64,000 nucleotides of DNA. It comes from MKSF01 sp037190225 (lineage in GTDB: Bacteria > Bacteroidota > Bacteroidia > Chitinophagales > Chitinophagaceae). Numbering within the stretch: position 1 is the stretch's first letter; every line of letters begins with the position of its first letter. This document shows positions 56,838 to 64,000 of the stretch, in pieces. The DNA lies in contig JBBCJL010000001.1 in NCBI GenBank assembly GCA_037190225.1, forward strand, positions 62,001 to 126,000. The letters run 5' to 3'. Below the pieces are notes generated by a model, which was not told where the DNA came from, did not search any database, and saw only the letters and a program-made list of their open reading frames with translations. The position numbers and the translations under genes were made by a program.

Positions 56838-58307
56838 TTATTCGCTTTTCCTTTCATATATCTCAACCCAGGCCTTTCCCTGCTCAAACCGTTTTACCAG
56901 TCTGAACGCCTGGCTTGTCTTAACAGGCTCATACTGATAGTCGCCTTCCTTGGCGGAAAAGATCACTACCTCAGTAGAGTCGCTGACCGCAGGCTCAACA
57001 CTACTGAAGGTCTTGTCTGACCTTAAATACCGGGTCTTGGGATCCGTTAGCTGTACCCGCAGCAGGTAGGCATCAGACGCGATACGGGTATCATAATCGT
57101 AATGCTCTTCCAGGTAAGCTGTCATGGCCTGCTCCATACGCATCATATCAAAAGCGCCCATGGCATCATCCCATACCCCGTCTGCCGTTTTCAAATTCCA
57201 GTAATGGAAGCAGCCAACGGCCACCAGGAATGCAGCGATCAGTGGCGGATATATCCTTTGCAGGCAATATGCAAATGCGGCAGCCATTAAAATGCTTACC
57301 GGGACGAAGGCAATAAGGAAATACCGGTTGATGAACATATTCATCCCGGAATAGACCAGGAATAAAGGAATGAAAACCGCTATGCTCAGCATGAACAGGC
57401 GACGGTTGTCCCAGGGAGTGCTGATCCGGCTGCGCAGCCATGGAATGTTGAAGTTCCGGAGCAGCTTACCGGAATTGACCAGCGCGGCGGTCAGCGCGAC
57501 CAGCGCCAGCGATTCGGTGATGTATTTCCTGTTGTTTTCCTTGAACAATACCTTGATACCTGCGATGGCTTTACTTTTAACAGTGCCGAAATCCGTGACC
57601 AGGAGATCCATATGGTAAGGGAAAAAATACCAGCCCAGCAGCTGTTTCTGGATCAGGAAAAAGATCACAACGGCGGCCAGCGGGATGGCAAACACCGCTA
57701 AATGCCTGCCAAACTGCTTCAGGGAGATATCTTTGGCCAGCAGGCGGATGACGCTGGTGATGCCGAGCGCCAGGCCCAGTACCAGCCCGGTCTCCTTGAT
57801 AAAGAACAGTACCAGCAATCCTATTGTTAAGGGCACCAGCCTGTCCTGCGCATAAAAGTACAGGCAAAGGAGCCCGGCAAATGCCAGGGATATTTCCAGC
57901 AGCACAAAGCCGGATTGTACAAAGAACAGCGGCTGGAACAGGATCAGCGCCACTGCGAGCAGGCCGGCGGCAGGAGAGAACAGCTTCCTGCCTGTTTCGT
58001 AAATGCTTACGCCGAACAGGGTGGATATCAGCAAGGGAAAGCTGTGGATCGCTGTAAAGGACGTCCCGAATATCCTCATCCATACTGCCGTCAGGAATAT
58101 GAACAGCGTGGGATGTCCCCTGGAAAGCTCGGGTGATATGGCATCAGGAGACAGGCTCGGTCCGTTCTTATACATTTCATGTATAGCGGAGGCGTAGGGC
58201 CAGCTCTCATCCCAGAAAAAAGGATAATCAAGATGAGGTATTTTCAGGAGGATAAATAAAACGATGATACAATAGGGTAGTAGCCTGGATTGTAAGATTT
58301 TTTTCAT
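56838..58307 (-). CDS. PMT/ArnT-like (GT39/GT83-type) membrane glycosyltransferase
   Basis: This encodes 489 residues from the ATG at 58307; an upstream ATG at 58337 would lie inside the promoter box. It is a GT-C fold with about 10-11 membrane helices. The first luminal loop contains 'PHLDYPFFWDESWPYASAIHEMY', where the Asp-Glu pair after the first helix is the catalytic feature of the PMT_2 group, and 'RGHPTLFIFLTAVWMRIFGTS' follows. Enzymes of this type move sugars from polyprenyl-phosphate carriers to proteins or lipids outside the inner membrane. The substrate is unknown. Confidence 0.85.
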   Translation of the reverse strand: MKKILQSRLLPYCIIVLFILLKIPHLDYPFFWDESWPYASAIHEMYKNGPSLSPDAISPELSRGHPTLFIFLTAVWMRIFGTSFTAIHSFPLLISTLFGVSIYETGRKLFSPAAGLLAVALILFQPLFFVQSGFVLLEISLAFAGLLCLYFYAQDRLVPLTIGLLVLFFIKETGLVLGLALGITSVIRLLAKDISLKQFGRHLAVFAIPLAAVVIFFLIQKQLLGWYFFPYHMDLLVTDFGTVKSKAIAGIKVLFKENNRKYITESLALVALTAALVNSGKLLRNFNIPWLRSRISTPWDNRRLFMLSIAVFIPLFLVYSGMNMFINRYFLIAFVPVSILMAAAFAYCLQRIYPPLIAAFLVAVGCFHYWNLKTADGVWDDAMGAFDMMRMEQAMTAYLEEHYDYDTRIASDAYLLRVQLTDPKTRYLRSDKTFSSVEPAVSDSTEVVIFSAKEGDYQYEPVKTSQAFRLVKRFEQGKAWVEIYERKSE

Positions 58308-58325
58308 TACAGGTAGTTTCTGCTT

Positions 58326-58333
58326 CAAAAATA
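58326..58333 (-). promoter_or_regulatory. Promoter box of the PMT-like gene, TATTTTTG
   Basis: Exact TAnnTTTG match on the minus strand, 18 bases before the ATG at 58307. It overlaps codons 2-4 of the longer possible frame and so supports the shorter start. Confidence 0.5.
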
Positions 58334-58352
58334 GCATATTTGAAAGTATAAT

Positions 58353-58387
58353 AAAAAAGACTTCAGTAATGTAACGTTATACTGAAG
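58353..58387 (-). terminator. Terminator of the DUF47-pit operon
   Basis: CTTCAGTA / TACTGAAG with an AT-rich loop. The minus strand continues TCTTTTTT, and the plus strand also has a T-run, so it may work in both directions. Confidence 0.8.
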
Positions 58388-58415
58388 CCTTTTTATTATG
58401 GAAAGCGGATTGTTT

Positions 58416-59861
58416 TTATTGCATGCCGAAGAACGAAACGATATAATAGATAGCCATAGCTATAAGGGCGCTGATGGGTATGGTGAGTATCCAGGCCCAC
58501 AGCAGGTTGATCGTTACCCCCCACCTTACGGCAGACAGGCGTTTGGTGGCGCCCACACCTATAATGGAGCCGGTGATGGTATGGGTGGTGCTTACCGGTA
58601 TTTTCAGCATTTCGGTCAGGAAGAGGGTCAGCGCGCCTGCAGTTTCCGCGGCCACGCCTTCAAACGGCGTAACCTTGGTGATGCGTGTCCCCATCGTCTT
58701 GATGATCTTCCAGCCTCCGCTCATAGTACCCAGCGCGATGGCGCCGTAGCAGGTCAGCGGCACCCACCATACCATATGGTCAAGGCTGTAGGATATGGGG
58801 TCATAAGCGATAAATGCCGCCATAATGATACCCATTACCTTCTGGGCATCGTTACCGCCGTGCCCGATGCTGAAAATAGCGGACGATACCAGCTGCATCC
58901 TTTTCAGCCATCTTTCGCTCTGTGCATAATTGAGGCTGCTCAGGAACAGGGTGAAGATAGCCATGATGATCAGGATAACGCCAATCAGCACCCATTTGAA
59001 ATTCTTGGCATAGAGTATCGTATCTGCAAGCGGCGATCCTGTGCGTGGCTGGTAGGTGGTTTCCAGGGTCTGCACCTGGTTGTCCCTTATAATATCAATG
59101 GTAACAGGTTCCCCTTTCTGGTGGATATTCCAGAGATTAATGAAGTCTTTTTCACTATAGACGGTATGCTGGTCGATACGGGTGACGATATCGTCTTTCC
59201 GGAGACCCATCTTGAAAATGGCGGTACCATTGGTGATGTCCTTAACAGCCATACCCTTGCCTTCCACGAATTCATATTTCTTAACACCGAGATGCAGGGG
59301 CGTGCGGGTATCCAGCAGCTGGGTCCACGCCAGTATGACCGATGCAATGATGGCCAGCGAAAGTATCTTGGGCCCGATGCTTTTCCGGAAGGAGTTCAGG
59401 AACCATACGGAGATGATGAATGCCATCAGCATACCAATGACAGGGGCCAGGATGATAAAGCTGGCTATTTTCAGGATCGTGCCGGAGGCAATGGATTCAA
59501 ACCCCGCGTGGGCAATGGCCGCCCCGGCAAATCCCCCGATCAGGGTATGCGAGGAGCTGGAGGGAATGCCGAACCACCAGGTCAGCAGGTTCCAGGCGAT
59601 GGCGGCTACAATACCCGCCAGGATGACGGCCAGGGTGATATACTGCTCGTGGACGGTCTTTGCAATGGTATTCGCCACACCGTGGTCGGTAAAGATGAAA
59701 AAAGCTACAAAGTTGAATAACGCTGCCCATATCACCGCCTGGAAAGGCGTCAGCACCTTGGTGGACACTATGGTCGCGATAGAATTGGCCGCATCATGAA
59801 AACCGTTGATATAATCGAAGATCAATGCCAGCGCAATAATTACTACTAATAACGTAAACAT
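58416..59861 (-). CDS. PiT-family phosphate transporter with inserted PDZ-like domain
   Basis: This encodes 481 residues. The two PiT signatures are present: 'DYINGFHDAANSIAT' (16-30) and 'SIGHGGNDAQKVMGI' (331-345), with the paired 'IPSSSSHTLIGGFAGA' and 'IPVSTTHTITGSIIGVGA' segments. The transporter moves phosphate across the inner membrane with a cation. Between the two halves (about residues 198-273) lies a soluble domain that reads like a PDZ domain: 'GMAVKDITNGTAIFKMGLRKDDIVTRIDQHTVYSEKDFINLWNIHQKGEPVTIDIIRDNQVQTLE'. An extra membrane segment (165-180) precedes it. The gene follows a DUF47 gene by 39 bases, the usual PiT partner. Confidence 0.93.
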   Translation of the reverse strand: MFTLLVVIIALALIFDYINGFHDAANSIATIVSTKVLTPFQAVIWAALFNFVAFFIFTDHGVANTIAKTVHEQYITLAVILAGIVAAIAWNLLTWWFGIPSSSSHTLIGGFAGAAIAHAGFESIASGTILKIASFIILAPVIGMLMAFIISVWFLNSFRKSIGPKILSLAIIASVILAWTQLLDTRTPLHLGVKKYEFVEGKGMAVKDITNGTAIFKMGLRKDDIVTRIDQHTVYSEKDFINLWNIHQKGEPVTIDIIRDNQVQTLETTYQPRTGSPLADTILYAKNFKWVLIGVILIIMAIFTLFLSSLNYAQSERWLKRMQLVSSAIFSIGHGGNDAQKVMGIIMAAFIAYDPISYSLDHMVWWVPLTCYGAIALGTMSGGWKIIKTMGTRITKVTPFEGVAAETAGALTLFLTEMLKIPVSTTHTITGSIIGVGATKRLSAVRWGVTINLLWAWILTIPISALIAMAIYYIVSFFGMQ

Positions 59862-59900
59862 TAATTATTTTTTAGATGAAAGATAAACAAGCACGGATGC

Positions 59901-60548
59901 TTATGCATATTTGATAATGATAGACTCAATAACGTCAGATGCATTCTCACATTTGTCTGTTACCATTTCCATATCCTGATAGATGTCCTTTAGCTTGATC
60001 AGTTCTATAGGGGCAATATTGCTGGTAAATAACCTGGAAATGGCCTTGTCCAGCAGGTCATCGGCAAGGTTCTCTATGCTGTTTACTTTTACGCAGGCTT
60101 CCGTGAGGTCCCGCAGGTGTTTCATATTCCGGAGCTCGTTTACTGCGATCTTCAATGCGTTGATGCCGTTCTGGATGAAAGTGGCCATTTCTTTCATCAC
60201 ATCGTCCATTTCGGTTACGTTATAAAGGGTGATCTTTTTGGTGGCCGCATATATGTAATCCGCCACATCATCAAGGGCCATCGCCAGCTGATGGATATCT
60301 TCCCTGTCAAAGGGCGTGATGAAATTCTGACCCAGCTCAATGAATATCTTATGCGTCAGCTCGTCATTCTTGTGCTCCCCGTCTTCTATGGACCTGAAAT
60401 ACGCCATTCTTTCCTTGTGGTCCTCCGTATTCATGGCCTTGTGCAGGGTATCTCCCATTATCTGGAGGTTATCGGATACCTGTTCAAATATGCTGTAGAA
60501 TACCTTATCCTTTGGCAGAAAATTCTTGATAATGTTATTTAAGCCCAT
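59901..60548 (-). CDS. DUF47/PhoU-like phosphate transport partner protein
   Basis: This encodes 215 residues, all helical. The start 'FLPKDKVFYSIFEQVSDNLQIMGDTLHKAMN' and 'IEDGEHKNDELTHKIFIELGQNFITPFDREDIHQLAMALDDVADYIYAATKKI' are diagnostic for DUF47 (YkaA-like), a family with the PhoU fold whose E/DxxxD motifs bind metals. DUF47 proteins are nearly always encoded next to PiT transporters and are thought to regulate them. The pit gene is 39 bases downstream. A TAATTTTG box lies about 50 bases upstream (60599-60606). Confidence 0.93.
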   Translation of the reverse strand: MGLNNIIKNFLPKDKVFYSIFEQVSDNLQIMGDTLHKAMNTEDHKERMAYFRSIEDGEHKNDELTHKIFIELGQNFITPFDREDIHQLAMALDDVADYIYAATKKITLYNVTEMDDVMKEMATFIQNGINALKIAVNELRNMKHLRDLTEACVKVNSIENLADDLLDKAISRLFTSNIAPIELIKLKDIYQDMEMVTDKCENASDVIESIIIKYA

Positions 60549-60598
60549 AATTGATGTTTTATTGATCGGATGGATTGATTACAAATAAAAATTTGGTG

Positions 60599-60606
60599 CA
60601 AAATTA
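60599..60606 (-). promoter_or_regulatory. Candidate promoter box of the DUF47-pit operon, TAATTTTG
   Basis: Exact TAnnTTTG match on the minus strand, about 50 bases before the DUF47 start. No -33 TTG at the usual spacing. Confidence 0.4.
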
Positions 60607-60793
60607 ACTTTTATATGACGGGATCAGGATAGTGTGATGAAAACTTAATAATAAATTAATATTGGCGCTATGGTCGATGTGTTTTATTTTAAACATTTGA
60701 CCTGTAATCTATTATGTATTTTTTTATTTTATTTTATTTCCTTGTTAAACCTTGTTGGAGCGGCCAGGTCAAATATGGTTTTATGATTGGAAT

Positions 60794-63718
60794 ATGATAC
60801 ATATCAAGAATATTTTACTGCTTTTTTTAGTGCTGGCTGTTCCCTTTGCCATAAGGGCGCAGGATGTTGAAAAGACCTATCGCATAAGCGGATACATTAC
60901 CGGCACAGATCAGAAGCCTGTTACGGATGCCGCCATCGACCTGGTCAATTCGGAAAAGCTGATCATACAGAGCGTGTACGCTGATGAGAAAGGGTATTTT
61001 GAGCTGGAAAATGTAGCTCCCGGGGAATATACGGTTGTATTCTTCGGCTATGCTTATGAAGAAATGCGGCTCCCTGTTTCCGTTCAGGCCGCTGATGTCA
61101 GCATGAATACCGTTTCTTTTACAAAATCCAGCGGGGAAACGCTCGAAGGCGTCAGGTTTAGGAGCGACCGGCTGGCCGTGCAGCAGAAAGAGGATACTTC
61201 CCAGTATGATGCCAGCGCCTTTAAAACCAACCCGGATGCTACCGCGGAGGACCTGCTGAGGAAGATGCCGGGTATGGACATGAGCTCCGGCACGCCTAAG
61301 ACACAGGGTGAGAATGTGACCAAAGTGCTTGTGGACGGTAAGCCGTTCTTCGGAGATGACCCCACCGCCGCGCTCAGGAACCTTCCGGCTGAGGTGATTG
61401 ATAAGATACAGGTCTATGATGAAAGAAGCGAGCAGTCCCAGTTCTCGGGCTTTGATGACGGGAACACCTCCAAGACCATCAATATCCTGACAAGGAAGGA
61501 CAGGAAAGAGGGCGTATTCGGAAAGCTGTACGTGGGAGGCGGTATGGATATCCCTGATGATAGATCCAGCAATACCTTCCGGTTTTCCAACGGGGGAACA
61601 GTCAATTATTTTAAAGGCAACCGGCGTATTTCCCTGATGGGGATCAACAATAATATCAACCAGCAGAACTTCTCCTCCCAGGATATCATCGGCAGCGGCA
61701 GCGGGGCTTCCGGCGGCCGGGGTATGAGGGGTGGCGGTATGGGTGCCGGCGGCCGGGGCGGCGGCGGTATGCAGATGAATAATATGATGGGCAACTCCCA
61801 GGGGATCAACAGGACCAACGGGATAGGTATCAACTATTCCGATGTATGGAAAGAAAAGGTGGAGGTGACCGCCAGCTATATGTTCAATGATAAGGAGAAC
61901 AATACTACCCAGGATATCAACAGGATGTTCGTGCTGCCGGAACAGGCGGGACAGACCTATGGCGAAAATTCCAGGTCTACCAGCAATAATGCCAGCCACC
62001 GGTTCAACGGGCGGCTGAAATGGTCCATAGATTCGAGCAATATGCTCCTGCTGATGCCCAGCGTATCTTATCAGAATAATAAAAGTGTCAGCAATTCCTT
62101 TGCCCAGACCTTATTGGATCAAAGCTTCCTGAACAACTCCACCAATGAAAACGAGAACAGGAGCAATGGCCTGAATGCGGCTATGAGGGCATTATACAGC
62201 CATAGATTCAAAAAGAGAGGCCGGACGGCATCCCTGTGGGTGGACGGCGGCTATACCGGTAATGAAAGCACGAACCGGCTGTATGCGCTCAGCCAGTACC
62301 TGGACGCCAGCCTGAATGATACATTGGACCAGATGGCTTACAATGAGAAGGCCGGTTATAACATGAACGCTCACCTGAGCTATACGGAGCCGCTTTCCAG
62401 GATCAGCTCCATACAGCTGCGCTATAAATATGGCTACAATAATAACAGCTCGGATAAAAAGACCTATAGCAGGGACAATACAGAGGCTTACAGCCTGCTG
62501 GATACCACGCTGAGCAATGTGTACGCCACTTCCTATATCACCAATGGCGCCGAGCTGTCTTACAGGATGACCCTGCAGAAGCTGGAATTCAATACAGGCC
62601 TGGAACTGCAGAACGCTGTGCTGAGCGGGGAAAGGACCATGCCGGATAACTCACGGATATATAACAGCTTCCTGAACCTCCTGCCGAGCGCGCGCCTGAG
62701 ATATAATATATCCAAGACACAGAATTTCAGGATGTTCTTCCGGAGCTATTCCCGTAACCCTTCCGTGGACCAGCTCCAGGATGTGATCAATAATACCAAT
62801 CCTTTACAGCTGACCTCCGGTAACTCCGCGCTGGACCAGTCCGTCAACTATGACCTGAACTCCATGTTCAGCAGCACCTCTGCCAAAAATAACAGTACCT
62901 TTTTTGCGATGCTGCGGGCCAGTATCGTAGATAACTATATCGGCAACAATACTACGGTTGCAAGAGAAGATATGACCATCAGGGGCATACAGCTGCCTAA
63001 AGGCGCCCAGTACTCGCGCCCGGTGAACATAGACGGCTATAAATCATTGAATACCTTCCTGACCTACGGGCAGCTGGTATCTCCTATCCGGACCAATGTG
63101 AATGTCAATCTTACCGGTGGATATACCATTACCCCGGGCCTGATCAATGACGTGAAGAACGAGGCCCGTACGGCCGCTGTCGGCGCGGGTATCGTGCTCA
63201 GCAGCAATATCAGCGAGAATGTAGATTACACCCTGTCTACTACCGGGAGCTACAGCAAGGTGAACAATACCCTGAATACGGCTGCCAACAATGAGTTCTA
63301 TAACCAGGCTTCCCGTTTCAGCCTGAACTATATCTTTTTCAAGGGCATCGTATTCAATACCGAGCTGAATCACCAGCTCTATACCGGTCTTTCGCAGGAT
63401 TTTAACCAGAGCTTCTTCTTATGGAATGCCAGCCTGGGAAAAAAGATCCTGAAGAACCAGGCGGAGATCAAGGTGCAGGTATATGACATCCTCGGCCAGA
63501 ATGCCGCGGTTTCCAGGGCGTTCACGGAATTGTACACGGAAGATACGCGGACGAATGTATTACAGCGCTATTTCCTGCTCACCTTCACCTGGAATCTCCG
63601 TTTCTTTAAAGGCGGTGCGTCCGAGAAAGATATGAAAAGCGATGAGACCTACCGGGGTATGCCCGGAGGCCCGGGTATGCAGGGACCTCCTCCGGGTATG
63701 GTGCCACCTTCCCGTTAA
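60794..63718 (+). CDS. TonB-receptor-like outer membrane beta-barrel protein
   Basis: This encodes 974 residues from the ATG at 60794, which starts the signal peptide (MIHIKNILLLFLVLAVPFAIRAQ). An N-terminal carboxypeptidase-regulatory-like domain ('YRISGYITGTDQKPVTDAAIDLVNSEKL...YFELENVAPGEYTVVFFGY', about 27-110) is followed by a plug-like domain ('TAEDLLRKMPGMDMSSGTPKTQGENVTKVLVDGKPFFGDDPTAALRNLPAEVIDKIQVYDERSE') and a large barrel of alternating strands. A Gly/Met-rich insert (about 298-335, 'GGRGMRGGGMGAGGRGGGGMQMNNMMG') is in an extracellular loop, and the C-terminus is 'GMPGGPGMQGPPPGMVPPSR'. This matches the outer membrane beta-barrel family of Bacteroidota that lacks a SusD partner. 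The substrate is unknown. Confidence 0.9.
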   Translation: MIHIKNILLLFLVLAVPFAIRAQDVEKTYRISGYITGTDQKPVTDAAIDLVNSEKLIIQSVYADEKGYFELENVAPGEYTVVFFGYAYEEMRLPVSVQAADVSMNTVSFTKSSGETLEGVRFRSDRLAVQQKEDTSQYDASAFKTNPDATAEDLLRKMPGMDMSSGTPKTQGENVTKVLVDGKPFFGDDPTAALRNLPAEVIDKIQVYDERSEQSQFSGFDDGNTSKTINILTRKDRKEGVFGKLYVGGGMDIPDDRSSNTFRFSNGGTVNYFKGNRRISLMGINNNINQQNFSSQDIIGSGSGASGGRGMRGGGMGAGGRGGGGMQMNNMMGNSQGINRTNGIGINYSDVWKEKVEVTASYMFNDKENNTTQDINRMFVLPEQAGQTYGENSRSTSNNASHRFNGRLKWSIDSSNMLLLMPSVSYQNNKSVSNSFAQTLLDQSFLNNSTNENENRSNGLNAAMRALYSHRFKKRGRTASLWVDGGYTGNESTNRLYALSQYLDASLNDTLDQMAYNEKAGYNMNAHLSYTEPLSRISSIQLRYKYGYNNNSSDKKTYSRDNTEAYSLLDTTLSNVYATSYITNGAELSYRMTLQKLEFNTGLELQNAVLSGERTMPDNSRIYNSFLNLLPSARLRYNISKTQNFRMFFRSYSRNPSVDQLQDVINNTNPLQLTSGNSALDQSVNYDLNSMFSSTSAKNNSTFFAMLRASIVDNYIGNNTTVAREDMTIRGIQLPKGAQYSRPVNIDGYKSLNTFLTYGQLVSPIRTNVNVNLTGGYTITPGLINDVKNEARTAAVGAGIVLSSNISENVDYTLSTTGSYSKVNNTLNTAANNEFYNQASRFSLNYIFFKGIVFNTELNHQLYTGLSQDFNQSFFLWNASLGKKILKNQAEIKVQVYDILGQNAAVSRAFTELYTEDTRTNVLQRYFLLTFTWNLRFFKGGASEKDMKSDETYRGMPGGPGMQGPPPGMVPPSR

Positions 63719-63762
63719 GATGCTGACGGTCCGTATAGGAAAAAGCTGTAGCGGCACACACG

Positions 63763-64000
63763 CTACAGCTTTTTCTTTTGCGCGATACCCAGGCTGAATA
63801 ATACCAGGTCGTACTTGACGGGGTCAAGGCTGTCGAACTCCCGCAGCGCTGCTGTAAGGCCGGCCGCGGTCTTCCAGTCATCCGGCTTGCGGTGTATCAG
63901 TCCCAGCTGCCGTGCAACCGTGCTGACGTGCACATCCAGGGGGCAGACCAGGTCAGCGGGCGAGATACGCTTCCAGAGGCCGAAATCCACATTGTCAGAG
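63763..64000 (-). CDS. TIGR02757 (DUF2400) family protein, C-terminal fragment
   Basis: The minus-strand frame is open from the window edge to the stop at 63763. The visible 78 residues include 'VDFGLWKRISPADLVCPLDVHVSTVARQLGLI' and 'LREFDSLDPVKYDLVLFSLGIAQKKK', which match the end of the TIGR02757 family. The internal GTG at 63990 is not the true start. The family is conserved in Bacteroidota and related to HhH-GPD-type DNA glycosylase folds, but its function is unproven. The CPLDxHVxxxAR element is the conserved part. Confidence 0.85.
   Translation of the reverse strand, partial: SDNVDFGLWKRISPADLVCPLDVHVSTVARQLGLIHRKPDDWKTAAGLTAALREFDSLDPVKYDLVLFSLGIAQKKKL

Noticed and set aside
1..64000. 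CRISPR array, prophage or complete insertion sequence
   Set aside because: No regularly spaced repeats, phage structural genes or transposase frames were seen on either strand.

Overview
The window is chromosomal DNA from a member of the phylum Bacteroidota, most likely a Chitinophagaceae-type bacterium. Four things point there: gldM/gldN gliding and type IX secretion (T9SS) genes at the left edge, four large secreted proteins with C-terminal T9SS sorting domains, promoters of the TTG...TAnnTTTG type in place of the E. coli type, and Bacteroidota-type MurA and DUF47/PiT genes. I see no phage, complete insertion sequence, CRISPR array or integrase. The species cannot be named from the sequence alone.

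Left third (1-24 kb). The end of gldM, then gldN and nadB on the plus strand, are followed by an HU gene and two small stress-like proteins. A DNA-maintenance block follows: Ku, a KTSC protein, a sigma-54-type activator with unusual key residues, and a DnaQ-exonuclease/GIY-YIG fusion. Next come two lipoproteins, a NarL-type regulator, NhaA, an amino acid permease, an ornithine/alanine-type racemase with a GNAT acetyltransferase, a TPR histidine kinase with its response regulator, an unknown secreted protein, and an SMUG2-DUF488 pair.

Middle (24-41 kb). This part holds most of the surface proteins: an SGNH/PKD T9SS protein, a delta-60-repeat T9SS protein, a 1756-residue T9SS protein, a tandem array of Cys-rich secreted proteins with a truncated third copy, and a DNRLRE T9SS protein. 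It ends at ssrA (tmRNA), whose terminator region is duplicated 1.9 kb away. Between the delta-60 gene and a sterol-desaturase-type gene lie two tandem short ORFs containing Cys-Cys-Cys. Each is followed by an intrinsic terminator, and each can form a competing antiterminator. I read these as tandem cysteine-codon attenuators, and this is the most interesting structure in the window.

Right third (41-64 kb). Genes here are a dehydratase/lipoprotein/LolA trio plus a second LolA gene, a composite glycosyltransferase, two tRNA-Asn genes, a nucleoside-type transporter, an M13 peptidase, kynureninase with an MBL hydrolase, lspA, an rfbC-like gene, deoC, murA with Asp at the fosfomycin-target position, an unknown secreted protein, a PMT-type glycosyltransferase, a PiT phosphate transporter with an inserted PDZ-like domain beside its DUF47 partner, a TonB-receptor-like outer membrane protein, and the C-terminus of a TIGR02757 protein cut by the window edge.

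Two further non-coding candidates stand out. One is a compact RNA with nested helices at 4543-4717, ending in a U-tract. The other is a promoter-to-terminator unit at 29555-29967 that contains a long inverted repeat. All functional statements rest on reading motifs by eye; no database search was run.
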